In this document: one piece after another, positions 41,575 through 51,388 of the stretch
Layout: each line of letters starts with the position of its first letter
Numbering within the stretch: position 1 is the first letter of the stretch
Assembly (NCBI GenBank): GCA_028712475.1
Contig: JAQTQB010000002.1
Location: forward strand, 434,001 to 498,000
From: Verrucomicrobiales bacterium
GTDB lineage: Bacteria; Verrucomicrobiota; Verrucomicrobiia; Limisphaerales; UBA11358
DNA: 64,000 nt
Direction: 5' to 3'
The notes under the pieces: model-generated
What the model was told of the DNA's origin: nothing
What the model saw: the letters and a program-made list of their open reading frames with translations, nothing else
Database searches by the model: none
Made by a program: the position numbers and the translations under genes

Positions 41575-44500
41575 ATGTTTTTTTTATCCCGCACATTCTG
41601 GAAGCGGCAACCGGTTTGCAGGCCCCCCTCCTCGTTTTTCTTTGCAGCCTTGGCCGGTTTTTCCCTGGCCGTGCAAGCGTTGGCCATGCAGCCCGTCGTG
41701 GCCATTCACGATTCTGAATTCACCCGCGCGTTGGAATCGCAGCCAGCAAGCGGAGCCACTCCGACCGGTTCGGGCACGACCGGTTTTCAGTGGTGGCCGA
41801 ACAACTGGCACTATTTTGTCATGCCCGAGTCGGTTGAGGAAGCCTTGCGCTCGGATGGCACGGCGTTTCAGGTGGTCAGCGATGCCAATATCTGCGCCGG
41901 TCAACTGGTCGTCAATGGCGCACCCCAATATCCCATTGTCATCAGCCTGGCGACGGAAGCAACCGACAACAGCGAGATTGGCCCCTTGACCAATTATGTT
42001 GCGTCCGGCGGCGTTCTGCTGGTCGGTTCCTCGGCGTTCACCCGCAACACCAACGGCACAACCCGCGGCGACTTTGCATTTGCCAACGCACTGGGCGTTC
42101 ACATGGTGACTGCGGGTCTGAACAATTGGGGGACGGACAGCACCTTCACCAAGGTCACAAACCACGCCATCGTCACACATATTCCCTCCGGGACGCTCAA
42201 CTGGTATATGCCGCTTTCCGCCGAGGATATTCCCCTCGGAACCTCCCCGTCGCATCCGGTCAACCATAACCACTTGGTATGGCAGGTCCAAGCAGGTGAC
42301 GCGACGGTGGTCGCCAATGGAAACACCTACCCTTATCTGCTGGTGAAACCCTTCGGCAAGGGCTACTTCATTTACCACGCCGCCATGCAGCCCTTGATCG
42401 GCCACAGCGGCTGGGATTCCGGCACGTATGCCTATCTCGTGTTTCGAAAGGCGATCGAATGGGCCTTCGCCAACGCCAATCAGCCCGTTCCGCGGCTTAG
42501 CCCCTGGCCGTATTCCTACAATGCGGCGGCGATGTTCCGTCATGACATGGAGGACATCGAGGATTTGATCACAAACATCGAGTCCTCGGCTCATGCGGAG
42601 GCGATAGTCGGTGCCAAGGGCGATTACTACTTCTGCACCGGCGTGATGCGGGTGAATTTCAGCCAGGAAAGCCGCACCAATAACATCGCCAGTCTGCAAC
42701 GAGCCATCTCGCTCTATGGCGCGACGATTGGGCCGCACAATGGCGGGTTGACCAATGCCGGCAACTTGAACCTGGCAACGAACACTTATGATTACTGGCA
42801 TTGGGGTCCAGACGAGGTGTTGAATCTGACAAATCCGCCGCCTGCGGGATACGCCAGCGGCACCGCCTATGCCCTCACTTCCATCTCGAATGCGTTTGTG
42901 GATCTTCAGAAATGGGGTGCAACAAACAGCGCCGGCCTGCGTGTCTGGGCCTCGCCCTATTTCAACTCCACCCGCGAAGGCTCGAAAAAAATTCTCCAGC
43001 AACTAGGCGTGGTCACGGTCGGAGAGGAAAAACTCGGCCCGTTCCCGCACTGGACCTTGTCCACGGAAACCTCCGGCAAACGCTATCCCATGGTAAGCCT
43101 GCCGGTCAGCGACTGGTATTACGGCAGCACCGTCGCCCAATCCCTGGAAAACTACTTCGGCAACTTCGCCGCCGAGGCGGCGGCGGTGGATTTTTACTAC
43201 GGCCTGGGCGGACTGATTGATCTCTATTCGCACAGCAGTTCGGCCGGCGGCCCAAGTGTTGCTTACCCCGATGGTTTGGGCGGCATCGCCATCCAGAGCG
43301 AGCCGGCGGGGCAGCAATACAGCGTCAACTACACCATGGCCAAACCCCAGCTATGGTCCGTGAATGCGACGAGTCTTTACGAGTGGTGGGTGCAAAGGTC
43401 AAACATTCAGTTTTCCGCCACGACCGGCACCGTCGGAAACCGGCTCGCCACCACCATCTCGATACAGGGTGCGACCCAGACGAACACAGCCGTTGAATTT
43501 CTCCTCACCAGTTCTGTGGCCACCAATTTCCAGGTGCTGGAAAACGGCGTGCTGGTCGGCACCAACAACTACCGCACCAATGGATTGGTCCTAAAATGCC
43601 TGGTGGGAACCGCCGTCACCAATGTGCAGATCCTCTATCTCTCCACCTTTGTGCCCTTCGCGCAAAATGACGCTTATGGGATCCAGCCCGGCGTCCCCCT
43701 CACGGTCGTCGCCCCCGGCGTGCTGGCCAACGACAGCCCGGGCAACGGCACCAATCTCACCGCCGCTCTGGTCAGCGGTCCCATCCACAGCAGCGCATTC
43801 AATCTGAACACAAACGGTTCATTCAGCTACACCTCAACGCCGGGCTACAGCGGCACCGACAGTTTCACCTATCTGGTCAATGATGGGGTGACCAATTCCA
43901 GCAGCGCAACCGTGACCCTCACGGTGGCCGCGCTGCCTGCCCTCCTTAGTGAGCCTGCCAGCCTGACGAATATTCCGGGAACCACTGCGAATTTCAGTGT
44001 GGTGGCCACCAGTTCGGTGCCGGTCACCTATTTGTGGTTCAAAGACGGCAGCCTGTTGGCCGATGGCGGCAATGTTGCCGGTTCATCCAGTTCCAATCTG
44101 GTTCTTAGCAGCGTCGCCGCCACCGACGCCGCGCAATATACTGTCGTCGTTGCCAACTCCAGCGGCAGCGTGACCAGCGCGCCGGCCATTTTAACGGTGC
44201 TGTCCCCGCCAGTTATCACCTCCGCGCCTGCCAGCCAAACCGTGACCAACGGTGCGCTGGTGAGCTTCAGCGTGACTGCGGCCGGGAGCGCTCCCCTCGC
44301 CTACCGCTGGGTTTACAACGGGACCAATCTCACCGACGGCAGCCAATACGCCGGTTCAGCCAGCGCGACCCTGTTCGTGACCAATGCGCAGCCGGGCAAC
44401 GCCGGCAACTACGCCGTCGTGGTGACCAACACGCTCGGCGCGGTGACCAGCAGCGTGGCGATACTGACCGTCACCACCCCGGGCAGTTGCCAGACGGCGC

Positions 44501-45924
44501 CGACGGGACTGATCGGCTGGTGGCCGGGAGACGGCAATGCCAATGACATCGCCTTCGCGCGCAACGGCACCTTGACGGGCGGCGCCACCGCCAACGCGGT
44601 CGGCGAGGTCGGGCAGGCTTTCAACTTCGACGGCACCAACAATTACGTTTCGATTCCTAACTCGACCGCGTTGCAGCCGACCAATCTCACCGTTGAATGC
44701 TGGGTCAAATTCAAATCACTAAACAGCTCCCAAAGTTCAAATCCCGGCCACCAATACATCGTCTTCAAGCAAAACACCCGCACCACTGATTTCGAGGGTT
44801 TTGGCCTGGGCAAGAACCGTTACACGAACATGACCAACACTGCCGGGGATGTGTTCTATTTCAACGCGTCCTCGGCGACGGCCGTGAGCGCGGAGGTGAA
44901 CTCAACCATCCTCATCGCCACCAACATCTGGTATCACATCGCCGGCGTGCGCGGCCCCAACTTCATCCAGCTTTATGTCAACGGCCAGCTGCAGGGCCAG
45001 GTCAGCGTGAACTTCGCGCAAAATTACGGGACCAATTCGCTCTACTTCGGCACCTCCGGGCAAAGCTATTGGGATGGCAAACTGGCCGGCCAGCTGGACG
45101 AGGTTTCCCTGTATGATCGCGCCCTCTCGTCCAACGAAATCTTCGCCACCTACAGCGCCGGCTCGGCGGGAAAATGCAAGCTGCCGCCCCTCATCACCAG
45201 CCAGCCGGCCAGCCGGGCGGTGACGGTCAGCAACAGCGTCAATTTCACCGTGGGGGTCAGCGGCAACCTGTTCACCACCTATCAGTGGCGGTTCAACGGG
45301 ACGAACATCGCCAATGCCAACACCAACACATACACTCTCGCCAATGTCCAGCCCGCCAACGCCGGCAATTACACGGTCATCGTCTCCAATGCCGCCGGCT
45401 CCGTCACCAGCGCGCCCGCCGTGCTGACAGTAAATTTCCCGCCAGTCATCACCAACCAACCGGCAAGCCTCTCCATCATCGTCGGCAACAACGCAACGTT
45501 CACCGTGGGAGTGACCGGCGATGCGCCGTTGAGCTACCAATGGTATTTTAACACGACCAACGCCGTCGGCCCGAATGCGAACTCGCTCACGCTCCCCGGC
45601 GTTCAGACGAATGACGCGGGCAGTTACACCGTCGTCATCACCAACATCTCGGACACCGTCACCAGCGCGCCAGCCGTGCTCACTGTCAACTTCCCGCCCG
45701 GCTATGGTCAAATTCTGGGCCAGCTTTTGAGCGGGGGCGATGTGCGGTTATCATTTGCCGGGGTTGCCGGCGGAACTTACGCGCTGGACCGTTCCTTCAA
45801 CCTGTCACCGCCCGACTGGTTGCCGCTCCTGACCAATACGACCGACGCAAACGGCCTGATCTTCTTCACCAACACACCCGATTCTTCCACGAACAATTTC
45901 TGGCGCATACGCTCCGTGCCGTAG
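41575..45924 (+). CDS. Large secreted protein: deacetylase-like domain plus Ig-like and LamG repeats
   Basis: A 1449-aa protein with an AGGAAG ribosome site before ATG 41575 and a signal peptide (about 15-37). The N-terminal half (to about 700) includes 'AAMFRHDMED' and 'GATIGPHNGG', resembling a NodB polysaccharide-deacetylase fold. A cadherin-like tandem domain (NDAYGIQPG...VLANDSPGN, about 700-785) comes next. Two Ig-like domains (about 790-965), a LamG domain (GLIGWWPGDGNANDIA, about 975-1200) and two more Ig-like domains follow. The C-terminal 'GGTYALDRS...FWRIRSV' module is common in Verrucomicrobia. Probably carbohydrate-binding or -modifying at the cell surface. Confidence 0.85.
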   Translation: MFFLSRTFWKRQPVCRPPSSFFFAALAGFSLAVQALAMQPVVAIHDSEFTRALESQPASGATPTGSGTTGFQWWPNNWHYFVMPESVEEALRSDGTAFQVVSDANICAGQLVVNGAPQYPIVISLATEATDNSEIGPLTNYVASGGVLLVGSSAFTRNTNGTTRGDFAFANALGVHMVTAGLNNWGTDSTFTKVTNHAIVTHIPSGTLNWYMPLSAEDIPLGTSPSHPVNHNHLVWQVQAGDATVVANGNTYPYLLVKPFGKGYFIYHAAMQPLIGHSGWDSGTYAYLVFRKAIEWAFANANQPVPRLSPWPYSYNAAAMFRHDMEDIEDLITNIESSAHAEAIVGAKGDYYFCTGVMRVNFSQESRTNNIASLQRAISLYGATIGPHNGGLTNAGNLNLATNTYDYWHWGPDEVLNLTNPPPAGYASGTAYALTSISNAFVDLQKWGATNSAGLRVWASPYFNSTREGSKKILQQLGVVTVGEEKLGPFPHWTLSTETSGKRYPMVSLPVSDWYYGSTVAQSLENYFGNFAAEAAAVDFYYGLGGLIDLYSHSSSAGGPSVAYPDGLGGIAIQSEPAGQQYSVNYTMAKPQLWSVNATSLYEWWVQRSNIQFSATTGTVGNRLATTISIQGATQTNTAVEFLLTSSVATNFQVLENGVLVGTNNYRTNGLVLKCLVGTAVTNVQILYLSTFVPFAQNDAYGIQPGVPLTVVAPGVLANDSPGNGTNLTAALVSGPIHSSAFNLNTNGSFSYTSTPGYSGTDSFTYLVNDGVTNSSSATVTLTVAALPALLSEPASLTNIPGTTANFSVVATSSVPVTYLWFKDGSLLADGGNVAGSSSSNLVLSSVAATDAAQYTVVVANSSGSVTSAPAILTVLSPPVITSAPASQTVTNGALVSFSVTAAGSAPLAYRWVYNGTNLTDGSQYAGSASATLFVTNAQPGNAGNYAVVVTNTLGAVTSSVAILTVTTPGSCQTAPTGLIGWWPGDGNANDIAFARNGTLTGGATANAVGEVGQAFNFDGTNNYVSIPNSTALQPTNLTVECWVKFKSLNSSQSSNPGHQYIVFKQNTRTTDFEGFGLGKNRYTNMTNTAGDVFYFNASSATAVSAEVNSTILIATNIWYHIAGVRGPNFIQLYVNGQLQGQVSVNFAQNYGTNSLYFGTSGQSYWDGKLAGQLDEVSLYDRALSSNEIFATYSAGSAGKCKLPPLITSQPASRAVTVSNSVNFTVGVSGNLFTTYQWRFNGTNIANANTNTYTLANVQPANAGNYTVIVSNAAGSVTSAPAVLTVNFPPVITNQPASLSIIVGNNATFTVGVTGDAPLSYQWYFNTTNAVGPNANSLTLPGVQTNDAGSYTVVITNISDTVTSAPAVLTVNFPPGYGQILGQLLSGGDVRLSFAGVAGGTYALDRSFNLSPPDWLPLLTNTTDANGLIFFTNTPDSSTNNFWRIRSVP

Positions 45925-46088
45925 TTTTTCCAGGATGTCCCAGCCTCGCACTAATTAATATCTGTAAGCAGCCCTTTCGCCGTGGGTTGAAATAGCCTCA
46001 TAGGATTTTGGGCGTGATGGGATGCGACTTATGAGTTATCGTCAATAACATGAATGGGACTCAAATAGCCCGCCCATTCAATAAACAA

Positions 46089-46661
46089 ATGCGCATCACT
46101 GGCGGCCAAGCAGCACGGCGAATCCTCAAAGTCCCCAAAGGACTGGACGTTCGCCCGACACCCGATCTGGTCAAGCAGGCGGTTTTCAATTCGCTCGGCG
46201 ACCGAGTCGTGGATGCGCGCGTGCTGGAATTATTCGCGGGCAGCGGCGCGTTGAGCCTGGAGTGTTTGAGCCGGGGCGCGGCTTCCGTGATGTGCATCGA
46301 GAAATCACATCGCCACGCGGAATTCATCCGCAGCAACGCGGAAGCGGCGGGCTTCGGGGAAATTCTAGAAACACGGACGCAGGATGTTTTTCCGGTGATG
46401 AGCCAGCTCGCGGAAAGCGGACGGCAGTTTGACCTGATTTTGGCCGACCCGCCCTACGGTGAAAAAAATGTGAATCGCCGTTCCACTTCCTTCGCCCAGC
46501 AACTGCTCGACGACCCCAATCTGCCGAAGCTGATTATGCCCGGCGGAAGACTGGTGCTCGGCCACACCAAACGCGATACGCTGGAGATCATGCCGCCGTG
46601 GTCGGAAGTCAAAATGCTCAAGCACGGCGACACCGTGATGCGGTTTCTGCAGGTCTCCTAG
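46089..46661 (+). CDS. rsmD: 16S rRNA (guanine(966)-N(2))-methyltransferase RsmD
   Basis: A 190-aa Rossmann methyltransferase. 'MRITGGQAARRILKVP' and 'RPTPDLVKQAVFNSLG' are the RsmD opening. The SAM site LFAGSGALSLE (48-58) and catalytic DPPY (120-123) follow. ATG 46089 is preferred over 46050 because the family begins at MRI. Confidence 0.95.
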   Translation: MRITGGQAARRILKVPKGLDVRPTPDLVKQAVFNSLGDRVVDARVLELFAGSGALSLECLSRGAASVMCIEKSHRHAEFIRSNAEAAGFGEILETRTQDVFPVMSQLAESGRQFDLILADPPYGEKNVNRRSTSFAQQLLDDPNLPKLIMPGGRLVLGHTKRDTLEIMPPWSEVKMLKHGDTVMRFLQVS

Positions 46662-46697
46662 CCAGAGGCAGCCTGACTCAAGCCTGTTTGCGTGATG

Positions 46698-47390
46698 TCA
46701 GCGTTCTATGTGTTGACCGACGATCAGGACAGTCTGTCCCTCGCGTAGTTTGTAGGCTGGCCCGGTGGGCGGCTGGATGGTGCCATCCCAAGACACCCGC
46801 GTCCCATCATTCATGCCCATGATTAGCACCGGTTGCAGAGAAATCCGCGACCCATCTCTTTGCATCACGACCTGTCCGTTTATCATGGTCGCCGCGTCTT
46901 TGGTCGGTATGGGGGTTCCGTTCAGTTGAAACCACTCGCCGTCGTTCAAGCGGGCCCGGCGGCCGGTGGTGGGATAAGTATAATATCCGTCCGGAGTAAC
47001 GCTGGCATTATTTGGAAAGACCATTGTCTGTTTAAGGTTTTCGGCCTGGCCATCACGAACGATCAGGACGCGTCCCTCCTTCATGATCACATGATCCATC
47101 ACGGGCTGAAAGGAACCGTCCGGGCTCAACAACCATCCGTCACGCAGAAGAACCTGACCCTCTTCAAACTTGCGATCCTTCCCCTTGCCAACCGTAAACG
47201 TGCCGTTGGTGCTGATCTCGACATCGTGCGGAAATTGAAGGTTGGTAGTGATCAACTCCCGTTGATCGCCTTGAATGACGTATGTTTTATTATCCTTGAA
47301 AGTGACGCTGTCCGCCGGGCTGATGGTTTGTGCCAGAAGGGAGGGGGCAAAACAGGCGATCAATGACCAGAGGCAGATTGTCTTGCTCAT
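46698..47390 (-). CDS. Secreted protein with DUF6799-like repeats
   Basis: A 230-aa protein with signal peptide (ICLWSLIACFAPSLLAQ). Repeated 60-residue units follow, each with 'M..G.V...RDG....L' patterns (VLLRDGWLLSPDG, VIMKEGRVLIVRDG, TMINGQVVMQRDG). They resemble DUF6799 domains found in Verrucomicrobia and Bacteroidota. Function unknown; probably periplasmic. Convergent with rsmD. Confidence 0.75.
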   Translation of the reverse strand: MSKTICLWSLIACFAPSLLAQTISPADSVTFKDNKTYVIQGDQRELITTNLQFPHDVEISTNGTFTVGKGKDRKFEEGQVLLRDGWLLSPDGSFQPVMDHVIMKEGRVLIVRDGQAENLKQTMVFPNNASVTPDGYYTYPTTGRRARLNDGEWFQLNGTPIPTKDAATMINGQVVMQRDGSRISLQPVLIMGMNDGTRVSWDGTIQPPTGPAYKLREGQTVLIVGQHIER

Positions 47391-47538
47391 ATGCATGATA
47401 AGGTTGAATGTCACATTTCAGTGCTATATAACATTATCCCGAATCGCGGGAGCGGCAACTGGAAAATGGTTGCCCGGGCTTACGGCGGAATGCAGGGGGG
47501 TGGCAGGGTGGCAAATACACCCAGCTCTCAACATAAGG

Positions 47539-48735
47539 TCAATCTTCTTCCGCCTCTTCAACCTCTTTGCGGATGGTCTCCCTGAACTTCTCCATGCCCT
47601 GGTCGAATGCGGCGGAAATCGGCAGCACCTTCACCTTTTTGATCTTCTTCTTGAACTGCTTCAGATTTTCCTCGGCGACGGCTTCATCCATCTTGTTCGC
47701 CACGACGAGGCGCGGTTTGTCGAGCAGCGACGGGTCGTAAAGTTCCAGTTCGCTCAACAATTGTTTGTAATCGTCCCACGGCTTGCGGTTGTCCGTGCCG
47801 GCCATGTCGAGGAGAATCACGAGGATTTTGCAGCGTTTGATGTGACGCAGAAATTTGTGGCCGAGCCCTACGTTCTGGTGCGCGCCTTCGATGAGACCCG
47901 GCACGTCGCAGACCGTGAGCCGTTTCCAGTCGGGATATTCGACGATACCGATCTGCGGATGCAGCGTGGTGAACGGATACGCCGCGACCTTTGGCCGCGC
48001 CTTGGAAATCGCCGTGAGCAAAGTGGACTTGCCCGCGTTCGGATAGCCGACAAGCCCGACCTCCGCGACGATGCGCAGTTCCAGAAGAAAATCGCCTTCG
48101 CCGCCCGGCTCGCCCGGCTGCGCGAAGCGCGGCGTCTGGCGCGCGGCGGTGGCGAAGTTGCGGTTGCCCAATCCGCCGCGTCCGCCTTTGCACAAAACGA
48201 ACTGCTGGCCATCCTGCGTGAGATCGGCAACGAGTTCGCCTTTGGGCGAAGTGACGGAAAGTTTTTCATCAGCTTCATCCTTCGACAAGTCCACTTCCAT
48301 GCCACGAATGCCGGCGGACGCGCGCAAAACCGGACGCTGGCTCGTGCTGGTGCTGAACAGCGGATTTTTGCCCGCCTCTTCACTTTCGTCGTCCTCCTCG
48401 TCTTCGGAATCTTCGATCACTGGCGGATTGGTGGTGCTGGCCAGCCGCCAGACCAGCGTGCCGCAAGGAACTTTGACGATGAGGTCCTTTCCGGCATGGC
48501 CGTCCATGCCTTTGCCCATGCCGCCTTCTCCGGGCGGCGCAATGAGGCGCGGGACGTAATACTGCCCGATGAGATTGTTCAGGTCGTGGTCGGCCTGGAG
48601 AATCACGCTGCCGCCGCGTCCGCCGTTGCCGCCGCTCGGGCCGCCCTTGGTGATGTAAGCTTCGCGATGGAACGCGACCGCGCCTTTGCCGCCGTGCCCC
48701 GCTTGCGCGTAAATTTTTATTTCGTCAATGAACAT
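47539..48735 (-). CDS. obgE: Obg-family GTPase ObgE/CgtA
   Basis: A 398-aa ribosome-assembly GTPase. The Gly-rich Obg domain (GGRGGSVILQAD, GGEGGMGKGMDGHAGKD) is followed by G1 'GYPNAGKSTLLTA' (about 208-220) and G2/G3 'DVPGLIEGAHQNVGLGHKFLRHI'. An acidic insertion of about 45 residues (EDSEDEEDDESEEAG, near 100-115) interrupts the Obg domain. The C-terminus is acidic (EEVEEAEED). It lies downstream of rplU-rpmA, as in many bacteria, but beyond a terminator. Confidence 0.95.
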   Translation of the reverse strand: MFIDEIKIYAQAGHGGKGAVAFHREAYITKGGPSGGNGGRGGSVILQADHDLNNLIGQYYVPRLIAPPGEGGMGKGMDGHAGKDLIVKVPCGTLVWRLASTTNPPVIEDSEDEEDDESEEAGKNPLFSTSTSQRPVLRASAGIRGMEVDLSKDEADEKLSVTSPKGELVADLTQDGQQFVLCKGGRGGLGNRNFATAARQTPRFAQPGEPGGEGDFLLELRIVAEVGLVGYPNAGKSTLLTAISKARPKVAAYPFTTLHPQIGIVEYPDWKRLTVCDVPGLIEGAHQNVGLGHKFLRHIKRCKILVILLDMAGTDNRKPWDDYKQLLSELELYDPSLLDKPRLVVANKMDEAVAEENLKQFKKKIKKVKVLPISAAFDQGMEKFRETIRKEVEEAEED

Positions 48736-48752
48736 GATGGAGTCGGGCCAAC

Positions 48753-48782
48753 AAAAAAAAGGCGAGGCCGAAGCCCCGCCTT
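48753..48782 (-). terminator. Rho-independent terminator after rpmA
   Basis: 10-bp stem aaggcgaggc / gccccgcctt (one G-U pair) with a CGAA loop and, on the minus strand, a run of eight T. It separates rplU-rpmA from obgE. Confidence 0.9.
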
Positions 48783-48800
48783 GAAATCGGTTGGCGAAAA

Positions 48801-49064
48801 TCAGTTTTTCGCGGCGGCGGCCTCCGCAATGACGTTCACGCGGCGGCTGTTCTTGTCGAACTTCACCTTGCCGTCGGTGAGCGCGAACAACGTCCAGTCG
48901 CGGCCGGTGCCGACGTTCTTGCCCGCGATGAATTTGCTGCCGCGCTGACGGATGATGATGCTGCCCGCCGTCACGACCTGCCCGCCAAATTCTTTAACGC
49001 CGAGACGCTTGCTGACGCTGTCGCGACCGTTTCTTACGCTACCTTGACCTTTTTTATGTGCCAT
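48801..49064 (-). CDS. rpmA: 50S ribosomal protein L27
   Basis: An 87-aa protein with the L27 start [16 protein letters not shown], the conserved '[16 protein letters not shown]' and '[19 protein letters not shown]'. It lies 12 bases after rplU on the minus strand. The N-terminus lacks the cleavable extension seen in Firmicutes. Confidence 0.98.
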   Translation of the reverse strand: MAHKKGQGSVRNGRDSVSKRLGVKEFGGQVVTAGSIIIRQRGSKFIAGKNVGTGRDWTLFALTDGKVKFDKNSRRVNVIAEAAAAKN

Positions 49065-49076
49065 AAGCCTGAAAAA

Positions 49077-49388
49077 TTAACCTTTGATCTCTTTGATTTT
49101 AACGATTGTCAGTTCCTGACGATGCCCGATGGTTTTGTGATAACCCTTGCGGCGTTTCATCTTGAAAGTGAGTTTCTTGTCGCCGCGGATGTGTTCGACG
49201 ACGTCGGCATCAACCGTGGCGCCGCTGACCGTGGGCGTGCCCACGGCGAGTTTGCCGTCGCGATTGACGAGCAATACGCGGTCAAATGTGACCGGCTTGC
49301 CCGCCTCGGTTTCGAGACGTTCGATTTCCAGCGTGTCGCCCGCCGCGACGCGATATTGTTTGCCACCAGTTTCTAAAACAGCATACAT
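49077..49388 (-). CDS. rplU: 50S ribosomal protein L21
   Basis: A 103-aa protein starting MYAVLETGGKQYRVAAGDTL, with 'VTFDRVLLVNRDGKLAVGTP' and the C-terminal 'KRRKGYHKTIGHRQELT'. It is the first gene of the rplU-rpmA pair. The 49389-49439 gap would hold its promoter. Confidence 0.98.
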   Translation of the reverse strand: MYAVLETGGKQYRVAAGDTLEIERLETEAGKPVTFDRVLLVNRDGKLAVGTPTVSGATVDADVVEHIRGDKKLTFKMKRRKGYHKTIGHRQELTIVKIKEIKG

Positions 49389-49439
49389 AAATTTTTTCCC
49401 CGCAAAGGGTCGGGGATTAAACCAGATTTTGACGGGCTG

Positions 49440-50120
49440 TCAACGCCTGTTTTTTGTCAAATTGGCTTGTTCCCGTCGGCGCAACAGCCGCTCCTGTTTC
49501 TTGACTTCACCGGCCAGCAATTCCTCCGCGCACCAGCCGCGCGCTTGGGCGAATGCGGTGAGGTCAAAAAGCTCCACGGCCAAAGCGGATTTAGTCAGTC
49601 GCCGCCTTGCAAGTTTGTTGTCCGCATGGTGGCCGTCTGCAAAGACCTTGCGCGCCTTCTTCAAGAGTTTTTCGGCGCGGAGCAACGCCGGCAAATGTTT
49701 CGGAATTCCATCGAGCGCGGAATGGCGCGCGTGCCGGGTGCCGTGCTTCTCCGCTTTTTTGATTTTTTCCCAGTTCGCCCATACCTCATCCACGTTTTTG
49801 ACCTTGGTCGTGCCAAAAACGTGCGGATGGCGGCGGATTAATTTGTCCACAAGATGCCGTGTGACTTTCTCAAAATCAAACGCGTCTCGCTCGCGCGCGA
49901 GTTGGCAATGGAAAACCACCTGCAGCAGCAAATCGCCCAGTTCTTCCGCCATCTCGACGTCGTCGCCCGCCTCGATGGCGTCAATCAACTCATAAACTTC
50001 TTCAATCGCGTGGCGGCGCAACGTCAGGTGCGACTGCTCGCGGTCCCACGGACAGCCCTTGGGCGAACGCAGTTTCGCCATGACTTTGAGCAGGTCGTTT
50101 ATCGCCGGTTGTTTTTTCAT
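49440..50120 (-). CDS. mazG: Nucleoside triphosphate pyrophosphohydrolase MazG
   Basis: A 226-aa MazG. 'LRSPKGCPWDREQSHLTLRRHAIEEVYELIDAI' with the metal-binding EExxE-type motif and 'EELGDLLLQVVFHCQLARE' are visible. It hydrolyses NTPs or dNTPs to the monophosphate. The second MazG half is reduced and there is a Lys/Arg-rich tail. Placed next to proB, separated by an inverted repeat. Confidence 0.92.
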   Translation of the reverse strand: MKKQPAINDLLKVMAKLRSPKGCPWDREQSHLTLRRHAIEEVYELIDAIEAGDDVEMAEELGDLLLQVVFHCQLARERDAFDFEKVTRHLVDKLIRRHPHVFGTTKVKNVDEVWANWEKIKKAEKHGTRHARHSALDGIPKHLPALLRAEKLLKKARKVFADGHHADNKLARRRLTKSALAVELFDLTAFAQARGWCAEELLAGEVKKQERLLRRREQANLTKNRR

Positions 50121-50128
50121 TTTGAATT

Positions 50129-50261
50129 AACCACCAAGACACCAAGTTCGCCAAAAAAATATCAAATTGGGAAAACTTGAAATCAAGAATCGGATTTCCT
50201 GCTTTCTTGCTTTCTTCATAAGACTTTTCCCGCTTGGTGTTCTTGGTGCCTTGGTGGTTTA
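50129..50261. repeat. CACCAAG-type inverted repeat between mazG and proB
   Basis: Left arm aaccaccaagacaccaag (50129-50146), right arm cttggtgttcttggtgccttggtggttta ending in the proB stop codon. The central 85 bases are AT-rich and hold no gene. Similar to 1302-1361 and 24041-24112. Confidence 0.8.
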
Positions 50262-51335
50262 GAGAATCACCAGGTCATCTCGGTGCACGAGTTCTTCCTT
50301 GGGCAGCTTACGTTCGCGCACGGCGGCGGAATCGAACCGCGCGATGCCGCGCGCGAATTCCAGTCCGTCCAGATCGCAGATGCGCACGACGTCGTCCGCC
50401 GCGAAATCGCCTTCGCAACGCGCGACGCCCGGCGGCAACAAACTTTTGCCCGCTTCGCGGAGCGCCTTCTTCGCGCCGTCGTCCACGAACAACGTGCCTT
50501 TGGGATGATGGAAGAACGCGATCCAGCGTTTGCGTCCCTGCAATCGCGTGGGTTGCGCCACGAACAGCGTGCCTTCCTCATCGCCATTTAGAATGCTTGC
50601 GAGCGCATTGTTCTTCCGGCCGGACGCGATGACGAGCGGGATGCCGGAGCGCACTGCGATTTTTGCGGCCTGCACTTTCGACGCCATGCCGCCCACGGCG
50701 GTGTCACTGCTCGTGCCGCCCGCCATGTCTTCGATGGCGGCATCAATCTGTTCGATGACGGGAATCGTCCTTGCATTGGCCTCGCCAAAATTTTTGATAA
50801 CACCGTCCACCGTCGTCAGGATCACGAGCAGGTCGGCGGGCAGCAGCGAGGCGACGAGCGCGGAGAGTTTGTCGTTGTCGCCGAACTTGATTTCGGTGAA
50901 TGACACCGCGTCATTCTCGTTGATGATCGGGACGACGCCACGGCCGAGCAGCGTGACGAGCGTGTTGCGGGCGTTGAGGTGGCGCTCGTGATGTTCCAGG
51001 TCTTCATGCGTCAGCAAAACCTGCGCGACGACGAGATTGTGCGCGGAAAAAAGTTTGTCATACACCGCCATGAGCCGCGACTGGCCGACCGCGGCGCAAG
51101 CCTGCTTTTCCGCGAGGTCGGTGGGCCGCGATTCGTAGCCGAGCGCGCCCATGCCCGCGCCGACCGCACCGGAAGTGACGAGCACGACTTCCTTGCCGGC
51201 TTTCCGCAACGCCGCGACCTGCGCGACGAGCTGTTCAAGCTGCGCGGGATCAATCAGCTTCTGGCTGTCGGTGAGCACGCCCGTGCCGAGTTTCACGACG
51301 ATGCGGGCGGCGGATTTGAGGATGTCACGATGCAC
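50259..51335 (-). CDS. proB: Glutamate 5-kinase
   Basis: A 358-aa protein with GTG start at 51335. The kinase domain shows 'RIVVKLGTGVLTD', 'VTSGAVGAGMGALG', 'NENDAVSFTEIKFGDNDKLSA' and 'VGGMASKVQAAKIAVRSGIP'. A C-terminal PUA domain (about 270-358) includes 'GTLFVDDGAKKAL'. It catalyses the first step of proline synthesis; proA is not in the window. The open frame extends upstream to 51530, but homology begins at VHRDIL. Confidence 0.95.
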   Translation of the reverse strand: MHRDILKSAARIVVKLGTGVLTDSQKLIDPAQLEQLVAQVAALRKAGKEVVLVTSGAVGAGMGALGYESRPTDLAEKQACAAVGQSRLMAVYDKLFSAHNLVVAQVLLTHEDLEHHERHLNARNTLVTLLGRGVVPIINENDAVSFTEIKFGDNDKLSALVASLLPADLLVILTTVDGVIKNFGEANARTIPVIEQIDAAIEDMAGGTSSDTAVGGMASKVQAAKIAVRSGIPLVIASGRKNNALASILNGDEEGTLFVAQPTRLQGRKRWIAFFHHPKGTLFVDDGAKKALREAGKSLLPPGVARCEGDFAADDVVRICDLDGLEFARGIARFDSAAVRERKLPKEELVHRDDLVIL

Positions 51336-51388
51336 GCCCGCAGTTAAAACGAAATCCGCTTCTGGAAAAAGGCGAAAGTGGCGGCGAA

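Noticed and set aside
41584..43002. Minus-strand open frame opposite the large secreted protein
   Set aside because: No recognisable domains; the plus-strand protein has a ribosome site, a signal peptide and tandem modules.
47275..48948. Plus-strand open frame spanning obgE
   Set aside because: obgE is certain from its GTPase motifs; the antisense frame has no family features.
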